DNA of 64,000 nt from Terriglobus albidus. Its GTDB lineage: Bacteria; Acidobacteriota; Terriglobia; Terriglobales; Acidobacteriaceae. The notes below the pieces were generated by a model. The model had not been told where the DNA came from, made no database searches, and saw nothing but the letters and a program-made list of their open reading frames with translations. The DNA lies in assembly GCF_025685425.1 (NCBI RefSeq), contig NZ_JAGTAS010000032.1, positions 116,483-180,482 of the forward strand. The letters are read 5' to 3'. The position numbers were made by a program, and so were the translations under genes. Positions 17,548-25,674 of the stretch are shown here, piece by piece (position 1 is the first letter of the stretch; every line of letters starts with the position of its first letter).

Positions 17548-19260
17548 TTACGGCAGTTCTGTCTCAAAGAGCTTTTGAACCACCTTCCAGCTATCGCGGC
17601 GCTCACGCTCGGTATTCACTACACCCCAGCGGCGAATGCCGTCAGCCGGTGTTCCACGGATGAACGAACGATAGTCGTTCCAGGTCCACAGCGAGGCGCC
17701 AATCATGTAGGGCCTCTGCTTCACTGCCGTCATCGCCTCAGTGATATCCGCAATGCGCTGCGGGTCGTGGATACCTGGTTCGCCCATCTTGCCGAACTCT
17801 GTCACGAAAATGGGTTTGTCCGGAAAGAGCTGATGGACGCGATCGAAGCGCCTGGCATAGTCGCCATAGACATTGATAGAGACAAAGTCGCAGTACTGGC
17901 TTGCTTCATCGACGCCTGTCTTCACTGCAGCGTCTCCGGTGTAGCGTGAGGCGAAGGTGATCAAACGTGTTGCATCCAGACCGAGCGTGAAGGCGCGCAT
18001 GTCGCGGGTCCAGTCACGGCCTTCCTGCGTATACGACTCGTACTCGTTACCGACGCTCCAGGCGATGACCGAGGGATGGTTCCAGTCCTGCTCCATCATT
18101 TCCTGCATCTGCTGCTTCCAGCGCGCACGGATTCCAGGATCGGCCATCTGCCATGCGCTGAAGTTCCAGTTTCCTGCCTCGGGGATCAATAACATGCCGT
18201 GCCGGTCGGCAAAGTCGAGTACGGCCTGCGCCTGCGGATAGTGAGCGATGCGCATCATGCGCATGTTGTCCGCCAGCATATCGCTCAGGTCACGCTCCAC
18301 AATCGCATCCGATTCGCGCAGACCTTCCTTCATGTCCTCCGAGACGCGATTGGCGCCGTTCAGATGCACCTCTTTTCCATTCAGCAGCAGACGCGTGCCG
18401 CTGACCTGGATCTTGCGGACGCCAACATGCGCAGTGAACTCATCATCGGCTACCTGCAGCTTCGCGTCATACAGGAATGGATCGCGCACGCTCCACAGAT
18501 GAGCGCTGTTGAGCGTACCTTTCCAGCTAACGCTGGCATCGCTATTCGCCGGGACATTCACGGCGCGAAGAGTCACGGTCAGGCCGGCAATCTCTCCCTT
18601 GACGGTTGCGGAGGCGGCCCGCTCTCCGGCATTGTGCAAGATTGCCCGAACCGTGACGGTCGCCACACCGGTCTTCAGATCAGGATCGCCATCGATCTTC
18701 ACATTGCGGAAGTACACCGGATCGCCGATCTCGATGTGAACCGGACGAACGATACCGCCATACGGCAGCCAGCCCACGATCGTTGCCTTACCTACACCGT
18801 CCGGCGTGAACTTGTCTGTCGACGGATGACCGGTTGCCAACGCCGGAATAGAAGTAAACGTAGGCGTGTTGTCGACGTCGACAACGACGTAATTGTTACC
18901 GGGATGCACCAGACGCGTGATGTCGAGGTCGAAGGCGGTGTACCCACCCTCGTGCGTGCCCGCGAGCTTGCCGTTCACCCAGACCTGGGCGACATCGTAG
19001 ACCGCATCGAAGTGCAGCCGCGCGATCTTTCCTGCAGGCATCACCGGCATCTCGAAGTCACGGTGATACAGGGCATGGCCAATGTACTTCTCGTGCCCCT
19101 CATCGACCAGCCAGGAGTGCGGCACACTCACCGGCTTCCATTGCTCCTCCAGGGTGGTGCGAAAGCTCCAGCCGGCGCCATCCAAATCGATCTTCGTTGT
19201 GGCATGTACAAGACGGCAGGAAAGGAACAGGGTCAAGGCAAGCAGGGCGATACGCTTCAC
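17548..19260 (-). CDS. glycoside hydrolase family 2 (beta-galactosidase/beta-glucuronidase-like), secreted
   Basis: 570 residues with signal peptide (KRIALLALTLFLSCRLVHA). The jelly-roll sugar-binding domain spans about 25-190 (DVAQVWVNGKLAGTHEGGYT), followed by an Ig-like domain to about 290. The TIM barrel begins at LLLNGKEVHLNGANRVSED. The GH2 acid/base is Glu406 in WSVGNEYES and the nucleophile Glu488 in IFVTEFGKMG. It lacks the C-terminal domains of large LacZ enzymes, so it is closer to beta-glucuronidase-size members. A perfect LacI-type operator lies 24 bp upstream of its start. Removal of galactosyl side chains would complement GH31, but specificity is inferred. Confidence 0.9.
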   Translation of the reverse strand: MKRIALLALTLFLSCRLVHATTKIDLDGAGWSFRTTLEEQWKPVSVPHSWLVDEGHEKYIGHALYHRDFEMPVMPAGKIARLHFDAVYDVAQVWVNGKLAGTHEGGYTAFDLDITRLVHPGNNYVVVDVDNTPTFTSIPALATGHPSTDKFTPDGVGKATIVGWLPYGGIVRPVHIEIGDPVYFRNVKIDGDPDLKTGVATVTVRAILHNAGERAASATVKGEIAGLTVTLRAVNVPANSDASVSWKGTLNSAHLWSVRDPFLYDAKLQVADDEFTAHVGVRKIQVSGTRLLLNGKEVHLNGANRVSEDMKEGLRESDAIVERDLSDMLADNMRMMRIAHYPQAQAVLDFADRHGMLLIPEAGNWNFSAWQMADPGIRARWKQQMQEMMEQDWNHPSVIAWSVGNEYESYTQEGRDWTRDMRAFTLGLDATRLITFASRYTGDAAVKTGVDEASQYCDFVSINVYGDYARRFDRVHQLFPDKPIFVTEFGKMGEPGIHDPQRIADITEAMTAVKQRPYMIGASLWTWNDYRSFIRGTPADGIRRWGVVNTERERRDSWKVVQKLFETELP

Positions 19261-19283
19261 GAAAAACCTCCCAATGAATAAGG

Positions 19284-19295
19284 TTAACCGTTTAA
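19284..19295. promoter_or_regulatory. LacI-family operator 4 (upstream of GH2)
   Basis: TTAACCGTTTAA, with TTAA half-sites around CCGT, 24 bp upstream of the GH2 ATG. It lies between GH2 and the LacI gene on the same strand. Confidence 0.65.
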
Positions 19296-19445
19296 TTTCT
19301 GGAAGGAACGATTGTCAAGCGTCTTTATTTCCCTCGCTCGGGTGGGTTAAGGAATACCTGGGAATCTATACGGATGTGCTTCCTTTCCCACCCTTAACGT
19401 TGTAAGGGTGAGACCCTGCCAGGTAAACGACGTATCCGTTCTACC

Positions 19446-20480
19446 TCAGGCGGTGCTGCCAGGGATGAGCTCGTAGGGAAGAAAGACCCGCTGTGGCAAC
19501 ACCCCAGCGTTTTCGATCGTGTCAATCAGCAGATCTGCTGCCAGTTCGCCCATGCGGAAGGTGGGAATGGTGAAGGTCGTCGGCCGCGGGCGGAGATGGT
19601 CGCTCGAGCCGGTGTTGCCGCGGTTCAGCACCGCGATATCACCGGGGATCGAGATGCCGCGCATCTCGGCGTAGTCATAGAAGTCCAGCAGAAGCTGATC
19701 ATCGGCGGTAAAGATCGCCGTCGGGCGTTTGCGCTTGTTGGCGAACCACCGGTCCAGAATCCGGATCCCCTCGGCCCGTTCATAACCGGTGCAGCCGATC
19801 CTATCCTGCGGCAGGTCCAGACCGTAGCCTGCAAGTCCCTTGCGCAGTCCGGCGACCAGCCGTTGATGCCCGGGCAGCGTCGACGACCCACTGAAGAACG
19901 CAACCTGCTTGTGTCCATGTTCCGCGAGATATTCAGCAGCCGCCTGGCCAATGGCAGCATCATCCACACCGACATAGTTGATGGGCGCCTTGCCGTAATA
20001 GGAGTTGATCATCGAGAACTTGATCTGGGCACGTTGCAGCTCATCGATGGTCTTGTTCACGTCCTGAGACGTACAAGAACGGGTGTTGATAAAGATAATG
20101 CCGTCGGTAAAGCGGCTCTCCAGCATCTGGTCGCGGGTCTCGCGCCCCGGTTTGCCGGTCGGCGAAAAGATCAGCAGATTATACCCCCGGCGCATGAGAG
20201 CGCTCTGAATGCCGGAGAGCGCCTGCGCGATGAACTGGTTAAAGAAGATGGGGTCGCGCATGGGCACAACCAGCCCAAGCAGCCTGGTTCGCTTTTCCGC
20301 AAGCGCCCGAGCCAGCTCATTGGGCTTATAGCCCATCTCACGAGCGATCTGAATGATACGCTCACGCAATTGGGCACTTACGCGGGGTGAGCCGGTCTTA
20401 TTGAGCGCGATGGAAACAGCAGCAATAGAGACACCTGCAGCCTTGGCAATATCTGCAAGCTTTGGGGCCGACGATCTCAT
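19446..20480 (-). CDS. LacI/GalR-family transcriptional regulator
   Basis: 344 residues. The N-terminal helix-turn-helix (LADIAKAAGVSIAAVSIALN) is followed by the hinge helix region PNELARALAEKRTRLLG and a periplasmic-binding-protein-like effector domain (AAEYLAEHGHKQVAFFSGSS; RPTAIFTADDQLLLDFYDYA). It is probably a repressor relieved by a sugar. Operators of the type this family recognises lie at five places in 12.3-23.2 kb, so it is the likely regulator of the polysaccharide locus. A MITE sits 45 bp upstream of its start and may affect its promoter. Confidence 0.92.
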   Translation of the reverse strand: MRSSAPKLADIAKAAGVSIAAVSIALNKTGSPRVSAQLRERIIQIAREMGYKPNELARALAEKRTRLLGLVVPMRDPIFFNQFIAQALSGIQSALMRRGYNLLIFSPTGKPGRETRDQMLESRFTDGIIFINTRSCTSQDVNKTIDELQRAQIKFSMINSYYGKAPINYVGVDDAAIGQAAAEYLAEHGHKQVAFFSGSSTLPGHQRLVAGLRKGLAGYGLDLPQDRIGCTGYERAEGIRILDRWFANKRKRPTAIFTADDQLLLDFYDYAEMRGISIPGDIAVLNRGNTGSSDHLRPRPTTFTIPTFRMGELAADLLIDTIENAGVLPQRVFLPYELIPGSTA

Positions 20481-20524
20481 TCAGAAATTGTATGGTCTGC
20501 TTTCTGTTTTAGGCCAGAAAGAGT

Positions 20525-20638
20525 TAGAGCATTTTCCCTGTAGGCGTAGAGTAGGGCTTCCGCATCTATGGGCGTTTCCGCAATGAAGACGCCGCTGCAC
20601 TTATTTCCGGGATACCCAGCAACAGGGAAAATGCTCTA
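20525..20638 (+). repeat. 112-bp hairpin MITE, copy 3
   Basis: It has the most complete ends of the family: TAGAGCATTTTCCCTG at the left and CAGGGAAAATGCTCTA at the right, so both ends carry TA. The inner hairpin has small changes (GGCGTTTCC / GAAGACGCC). It lies between the S8-like gene and the LacI start, in the presumed lacI promoter region. Confidence 0.88.
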
Positions 20639-20691
20639 AGGGCGCCAGATACGTATGGTGCGGGAATCACCCTCCGGTACTGCCGCCTGTT

Positions 20692-21390
20692 TTATGTTTC
20701 GTCAGGACGCTGCGTTCTGGCGTTTTGGATGGCAGGGCGGAAAAACAGGTTCTCTTCCCAGCGCTCGCCAACTCTTCGGCTGGGCCAGATACGTGCGAAA
20801 TAGGCCGAGACACGCGCCACAGAGAAGCTGACGCCAACAAGATTCAACTCTCGAGAAGCATCGGGAATTTCACGAGGGTAGGGTTGTGCGCCGAAGACAA
20901 TCTTGCCGCTCACCTGCTTCACCGTACATGCAGCATCGCCGCAGGTGGTGTCGGAGACCACACCGATAACGCCCGGCAGAGAGCCCGGCAGCAGCAGCTT
21001 CTCCTCCATCGCGTATGGCGCTACCAGCACCGCGCCGGCAGCGGCGATGTGCGCAGCGGCTTTCTCGAAAGATTCCTGGTAACTTTCATCGGTTGTGCCA
21101 AGACTCAGGTTGACGATCTGGATCGAGTTGGCCGCACACCATTCCAGAGCACGCACCAGCGATGGCAGAGTGGTCGAGAGGGTTTTATCGAAGATACGCA
21201 CCGGCACAATTGTTGCTTCGGGAGCCAGTGCGTGGATCAGCGCCGCTACGGCTGTTCCATATCCAAGGCGATCGAGCGTGTCCTCACCTCTGCCTTCAGC
21301 AGTGACGCACACACCTGCCGCAAGGCGACCAACGTGAGGATGTAATGGGTTGACACCGCTATCAAGAACTGCGATCCGGAGACTGCTCAT
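20692..21390 (-). CDS. small subtilase-fold (S8-like) protein lacking catalytic His and oxyanion Asn
   Basis: 232 residues with no signal peptide. The subtilisin fold is clear: IAVLDSGVNPLHPHV (catalytic Asp10), VNLSLGTTDES, LPGSLPGVIGVVS and GVSFSVARVSAYFA (Ser188). The His-block reads GYGTAVAALIHA, so the catalytic His is Tyr44. The region where subtilases carry the oxyanion Asn reads LVAPYAMEEK without Asn. The protein is about 230 residues, shorter than secreted subtilases. It is probably not an active protease and may bind peptides or act as a scaffold. A 19-codon frame overlaps its start by ATGA. Its relation to the LacI gene downstream is unclear. Confidence 0.8.
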   Translation of the reverse strand: MSSLRIAVLDSGVNPLHPHVGRLAAGVCVTAEGRGEDTLDRLGYGTAVAALIHALAPEATIVPVRIFDKTLSTTLPSLVRALEWCAANSIQIVNLSLGTTDESYQESFEKAAAHIAAAGAVLVAPYAMEEKLLLPGSLPGVIGVVSDTTCGDAACTVKQVSGKIVFGAQPYPREIPDASRELNLVGVSFSVARVSAYFARIWPSRRVGERWEENLFFRPAIQNARTQRPDET

Positions 21391-21579
21391 ACCATCAACG
21401 CCTCATCGGCGGGTGTGAGCACGGGTTCGGTTTGCCGACCTTGCATGTGCACGACGCACGTTGCACCAGGTCGTCAGGCGTTCCCTACTCGACGATTCGA
21501 CCGCCTGCATCACAATAACCCCATCTTCTCGTTTCAGCAATGCCTGGCGCCGCGTATTCACGTACTAATCAAAGACAAA

Positions 21580-21612
21580 GCCGGACTGTGAGCATTTCTC
21601 TCACTGTCCGGC
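21580..21612. terminator. inverted repeat, possible terminator of the GH27 unit
   Basis: GCCGGACTGTGAG and CTCACTGTCCGGC form a 13-bp stem with one mismatch and a 7-nt loop, but without a clear T-run. It lies downstream of GH27 (past MITE copy 4) and upstream of the S8-like gene. The rest of 21391-21579 holds only short frames, including a 19-codon one ending at 21387. Confidence 0.5.
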
Positions 21613-21619
21613 CTTGCCT

Positions 21620-21731
21620 TAGAGCATTCCCTGTTGCTGGGTATCCCGGAAGAGGAGTGCAGCTGCGTTTTCATTGCGGAAAACGCCCATAGACGCGCAA
21701 GCCTTACACGAGATCTACAGGGAAATGCTCG
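21620..21731 (-). repeat. 112-bp hairpin MITE, copy 4
   Basis: Inverted relative to copies 1-3. The ends are TAGAGCATTCCCTG and CAGGGAAATGCTC, each having lost bases of the TTTT run, and the inner GCGTTTTC/GAAAACGC hairpin is present. It is 22 bp downstream of the GH27 stop. Confidence 0.8.
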
Positions 21732-21752
21732 CTAAGACGGCAAAGAGGTGTT

Positions 21753-23126
21753 TCAATTCCGCTGCAGCACAAATACCGCTGTGGCGTGCGGCTCGAGCTT
21801 TACATCGATCTTTGAGGCTCCGCGTTCTTCGGTTCCCTCCCAGGCGTTGCGCAGATGGAACTTGCCTGCGGGTAGCTGCAGTCCGGTTAGCTCTCGCTGG
21901 AAGGTTGTGGCTGAATCACCGACGTTGAAGATGCCGACTGCGTACTGTCTGCCCGGAAGGTCTGCAGTCCATACGATTGTGTCGCCTTCATGCAGCACCT
22001 GCCTGCTTGCCGTCGCCATCTGATCGATGCGGAGGATCTCCTTGTTCGTCAGGAGACTCACCGTCGCATCATCGAGCAGTGTGAGGTTTGCACCGACGAT
22101 GAGCGGACTGCGGGCAAAGGCCCAGAGACTCAGCTGTGTTCTCTGCTCAGCTGGAGTGAGGCGCGTGTGACGTGGACCGGGGCCGACATCCGGAGACGGA
22201 CGCAGCTCTCCCACCGGCAACATATCGGCATCGGGCCAGTGACCCGGCCCGGCGAACCTGCTCCACTGAGCCGCAACAGCGAACTGACTTTTGACTGTTC
22301 GGGGAAACTTTGCATTTGTCTCCCATACATCCCAAATGTCATCCGAAATGCGCCACATCTGCGAGAGCGAGATCACCTCTTCGGCGTGCTCCAGCGCTGT
22401 AGGTCCTGGCGAAAGGCTCAGCACGATGGGACGCCCGCTGCGTTGGATCGCGAGCTTGATCTGCTTGATCTCGCTGACCTTGTAGGGATGATCGGAGATG
22501 CAGTCGACCTTGAGAAAATCGACGCCCCATGAGGCGTATTGCTTCAGCAACGCGTCATACCATGCCTGACCGGCAGGTGTATCTTTCACGCCCCAGTTGG
22601 TTGGATCCCAGGGGCAGGCATCTGTCTGGTCGGCAGCGTCGGTTACTGTAAACTTCGAGCCCTCGATGGGAAGGTTCTGTTTCACGCTCTCGCGCGGAAT
22701 GCCACGGACGATGTGGATGCCGAACTTCAGACCCTGGCTATGAACCCACTGGCCCACGGGCGTGAAGCCAACGTTCTTTCCGTTGACCAGCGCGGAGGGA
22801 AAGCGCGCCGGCACCGGGATATAGCGGCCGTTGGCGTCCAGTTCATACTGCAGCAGCTCAGGGTGCGGGCGCGATTCCGGATTCTTCAGGAACCAGCCTT
22901 CGTCGATGACGGCGTAGTTGTATCCGGCAGGTTTGAGCTTGCTGACCAGCGAGGAAACGTTTTCTCGAAACTGCTGCTCATTGACACGCAGACCGTAGGA
23001 GTCCCAACTGTTCCAACCCATCGGCGGACGCGGCGCAAGCTTTGGCGCTGGGGCCGCATGCTGGGCCTGCGACAACGGCGCCAGAGCGAGGCTGACGCCA
23101 AACACAATCATCTTTGTGAGTTTCAA
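21753..23126 (-). CDS. glycoside hydrolase family 27 alpha-galactosidase, secreted
   Basis: 457 residues from a TTG at 23126. The frame extends to 23228, but that overlaps the quinoprotein gene. The TTG lies 9 nt after GGAGG and begins a signal peptide (KLTKMIVFGVSLALAPLSQAQ); the ATG at 23111 is an alternative. GH27 marks are the opening PPMGWNSWDSYG, nucleophile Asp208 in DFLKVDCIS, and acid/base Asp263 in RISDDIWDVW, followed by a C-terminal beta-sandwich. The family removes terminal alpha-galactose (or beta-arabinopyranose) from plant glycans. A LacI-type operator sits just upstream of the ribosome site. Confidence 0.9.
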   Translation of the reverse strand: MKLTKMIVFGVSLALAPLSQAQHAAPAPKLAPRPPMGWNSWDSYGLRVNEQQFRENVSSLVSKLKPAGYNYAVIDEGWFLKNPESRPHPELLQYELDANGRYIPVPARFPSALVNGKNVGFTPVGQWVHSQGLKFGIHIVRGIPRESVKQNLPIEGSKFTVTDAADQTDACPWDPTNWGVKDTPAGQAWYDALLKQYASWGVDFLKVDCISDHPYKVSEIKQIKLAIQRSGRPIVLSLSPGPTALEHAEEVISLSQMWRISDDIWDVWETNAKFPRTVKSQFAVAAQWSRFAGPGHWPDADMLPVGELRPSPDVGPGPRHTRLTPAEQRTQLSLWAFARSPLIVGANLTLLDDATVSLLTNKEILRIDQMATASRQVLHEGDTIVWTADLPGRQYAVGIFNVGDSATTFQRELTGLQLPAGKFHLRNAWEGTEERGASKIDVKLEPHATAVFVLQRN

Positions 23127-23142
23127 AATCAACTTCCTCCAG

Positions 23143-23156
23143 AGAACGTTTACAAC
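23143..23156. promoter_or_regulatory. LacI-family operator 5 (upstream of GH27)
   Basis: AGAACGTTTACAAC, a weaker relative of the AAACGTTT core, lies 17 bp upstream of the GH27 TTG and 14 bp past the stop of the quinoprotein gene. Confidence 0.45.
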
Positions 23157-23169
23157 GGACACAACCAGC

Positions 23170-25302
23170 TTACGGCAAAGCAAAGGCAATGTATGCCGCA
23201 CCCTGTGGACCCGATTTGTCACGGACACCGCTTGCCGCGATCACCACATACTGCTTGCCATTCACCGAGTAGGTTGCCGGAGTCGCGGCGCCGGCGTATG
23301 GCAGATCCGCGGACCAGAGAAGCTTACCGGTTTTCGCATCGAAGGCCCGGAACTTGCGGTCGTAGAGCGTCGCCCCGATAAAGACAACACCCCCGGCCGT
23401 GACTACCGGCCCGCCATATCCTTCCGATCCTGTATTCGGCATGCCCTGCTTCACCAGTTCGGGATACTCGCCGAGCGGCACCCGCCAGAGATACATCCCC
23501 GTATTCAAATCGATGGCATTCAGGGTTCCCCATGGCGGCTGTACCGCCGGATAGCCGTCCTTATCCTGGAACTTTCGGTAGCCGGTGAACTGGTATGGTG
23601 CGTCGTCCACGCCTTTGCTTGCCAACTCTCGCCCGCCTCCAGGAGATTTCGTATCCTCCGTTCCGGTCAGGTAACCGAGCAGTGCATGGAGCTTCTCTCC
23701 AGTCAGCCCAGGGAATGATGGCATGCGTCCGGAGCCGCCATGAATCCGCTGCTCGATCTCGGGCACCGACATGCGGCTGCCAATATCGACCAGCGATGGA
23801 AACTCCGGCGGATTTCCCTTCCGTTCTTTACCGTGACAGAACGCGCACTGCCCCTGATAGACCGCCTCGCCCGGGCTCGCGTTGGCTTTGGCCTTGGTCA
23901 GGCCTCCCGTCCAGGGGATATCGTTGGCGTTCAGAATGAGCACACCCGCCGGAGTCACCGCCGAACCGCCCCACTCCGCGCCGCCATCGAAGCCGGGAAA
24001 CACGATCGTCTGCTTGTCCAAACTCATCGGAACAAAGAGGCTGCCACCCTTCATGGCACGGAACTCTTTCAACACCTGCTCGTGTACTTCGGGGGTGCGC
24101 GTGCTGAGTATCGACTCCGTCAGCTCCTGGCGGGCATAGGGCGCAGGCATCGTCGGTACAGGCTGCGTTGGCGAAGTGGTCTCCCCCTCAATGTCAGAGG
24201 CTGGAAAACGACGCTCTTCCACAGGGAAGAGCGGCTTGCCGGTAACGCGGTCCAGTACGAATAGAAAGCCTTGCTTCGTCGGCTGGGCGATAGCGTCGAT
24301 CTTCTTTCCCCCCTGAGCGACGGTCAGCAGCGTGGGTGGCGACGGGAAATCACGATCCCAGATGTCGTGATGTACTCCCTGGAAGTGCCACAGTAGTTTG
24401 CCGGTCCCCGCATCCAGCGCGAGCAACGTATTCGCGTACAGGTTATTGCCGGTACGATCAGCTCCGTAGAAGTCCGACGCGGCGGATCCGGTAGGCACAT
24501 AAACGATGCCCCGCTTCTCATCGAGAGCCATGCCGCTCCAGTTATTCGCCGCTCCTGCTTTCTGCCATGCTCCCACGGGCCAAGTGTCGTAACCGGGCTC
24601 TCCGGAATGAGGAATCGTGTGGAAGCTCCATTGCAGCTTTCCTGTCCTCACGTCATAGGCACGGATATCGCCACGCGCCGCAGGCTTTGTCTCAGCAGTA
24701 CGGAAGCCGACGATCAACAGATCGTGGAAGATCACTCCAGGGGTCGTTGCCGCTACCGGCAATCCCTGAAAATCATCCGCTCCTAGTTCTTTGCGCAGAT
24801 CGATTCTTCCATGCTCTCCGAAAGAAGAGATCGGCTTCCCGTCCTCCGGATTCAGTGCATACACATAACTCATGATGAAGGCATAGAGACGCTTCTCGCG
24901 GCCATCGCTCCACCAGGAAAAACCCCGGCTCGGCTGCCCCGCCGTAATGCCGGAATCGAAGCTCCATTGCTTCTCTCCTGTGGCAGCATTCAAAGCTACC
25001 ACCTGAAGCGTGGGTGTGTAGGCATACAACGTGCCGTCCACTACTAAGGGGTTTGTCTGTAGCCCACCGCTGGTACCAACATCGAAGCGCCACACCTGCT
25101 TCAATTGCGAAACGTTCTCCGGCGTAATCTGTGTCAGGGGAGAGTAGTGTGCATTGTCTTTTCCGCCGTTGTAGGCAAGCCAGCCAACCTGTTTTTGCGG
25201 CGTCCCGGCTGCTGAAACCGTATGGAGCTCAGGGACCCGTAATAAGAGGAAGCCTGCGCCTGCCACAGCGAACAGGACACCCAGCCGGCTGGTTCGTTGC
25301 AC
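23170..25302 (-). CDS. PQQ-type quinoprotein dehydrogenase with cytochrome c domain
   Basis: 710 residues with an N-terminal hydrophobic export segment (LGVLFAVAGAGFLLL). PQQ-type propeller repeats occur at about 40-440 (VVDGTLYAYTPTLQVVALNA; LYANTLLALDAGTGKLLWHF) and resume at 590-700 (VFIGATLYDRKFRAFDAKTG). Between them is a cytochrome c insert with CAFCH at 486-490 and the axial Met region RMPSFPGLTGEK. This layout fits periplasmic glucose or alcohol dehydrogenases passing electrons to the respiratory chain. No PQQ synthesis gene is in the window. It ends 44 bp before GH27 and may be co-transcribed with it, but has no LacI site of its own. Confidence 0.85.
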   Translation of the reverse strand: MQRTSRLGVLFAVAGAGFLLLRVPELHTVSAAGTPQKQVGWLAYNGGKDNAHYSPLTQITPENVSQLKQVWRFDVGTSGGLQTNPLVVDGTLYAYTPTLQVVALNAATGEKQWSFDSGITAGQPSRGFSWWSDGREKRLYAFIMSYVYALNPEDGKPISSFGEHGRIDLRKELGADDFQGLPVAATTPGVIFHDLLIVGFRTAETKPAARGDIRAYDVRTGKLQWSFHTIPHSGEPGYDTWPVGAWQKAGAANNWSGMALDEKRGIVYVPTGSAASDFYGADRTGNNLYANTLLALDAGTGKLLWHFQGVHHDIWDRDFPSPPTLLTVAQGGKKIDAIAQPTKQGFLFVLDRVTGKPLFPVEERRFPASDIEGETTSPTQPVPTMPAPYARQELTESILSTRTPEVHEQVLKEFRAMKGGSLFVPMSLDKQTIVFPGFDGGAEWGGSAVTPAGVLILNANDIPWTGGLTKAKANASPGEAVYQGQCAFCHGKERKGNPPEFPSLVDIGSRMSVPEIEQRIHGGSGRMPSFPGLTGEKLHALLGYLTGTEDTKSPGGGRELASKGVDDAPYQFTGYRKFQDKDGYPAVQPPWGTLNAIDLNTGMYLWRVPLGEYPELVKQGMPNTGSEGYGGPVVTAGGVVFIGATLYDRKFRAFDAKTGKLLWSADLPYAGAATPATYSVNGKQYVVIAASGVRDKSGPQGAAYIAFALP

Positions 25303-25438
25303 GATACTTCACCCCCAATAAATTGACACAGAGATTGTCTACTGGGCCTGGCTCTTTTGGGAATGGAGAAGTCTTCCTTGTCATCGGTGGGAACGAACAC
25401 CGAGACTCGCCTTTCACTGAAGAACTATAGAGCCTTAT

Positions 25439-25575
25439 ACCTGGGGCGTTGCCCCAGGCTGGTATAGAGCGCGACTTTAGCGCTTATTCTCATCCGGCCC
25501 GGGTGCCCCACCCTCGGGGTCCCTAACGAACTTTGCTCGTTGGGGTGAATGCTCGCATCGCTAGGGTGGGTTAGG
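25439..25575. repeat. two REP-like palindromic units in the 25303-25674 gap
   Basis: Unit one, CCTGGGGCGTTGCCCCAGG, is followed by GGTATAGAGCGCGACTTTAGCGCTT. Unit two contains GGGTGCCCCACCC and the palindrome AACGAACTTTGCTCGTTGGGG and ends CTAGGGTGGGTTAGG. Related units occur at 30668, 46975 and 62870. No gene is seen in this gap. Confidence 0.65.
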
Positions 25576-25674
25576 AATACCTAAATTGCTAACAAGCCAC
25601 AGAACATGACGCTCACTCCGCTTATGCTTATCCTGCTGTCTTAATCCCCATCCGACACCCCTTGTGGAGCTTTG

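Noticed and set aside
18199..19281. Plus-strand frame of 360 codons opposite GH2
   Set aside because: Antisense shadow of a clear GH2 gene with catalytic residues.
21405..21560. GTG-initiated frame of about 52 codons upstream of the S8-like gene
   Set aside because: Arg-rich product, no ribosome site, and no coupling to the next gene.
23127..23228. Upstream extension of the GH27 frame
   Set aside because: Overlaps the quinoprotein gene; TTG after GGAGG gives a proper signal peptide.
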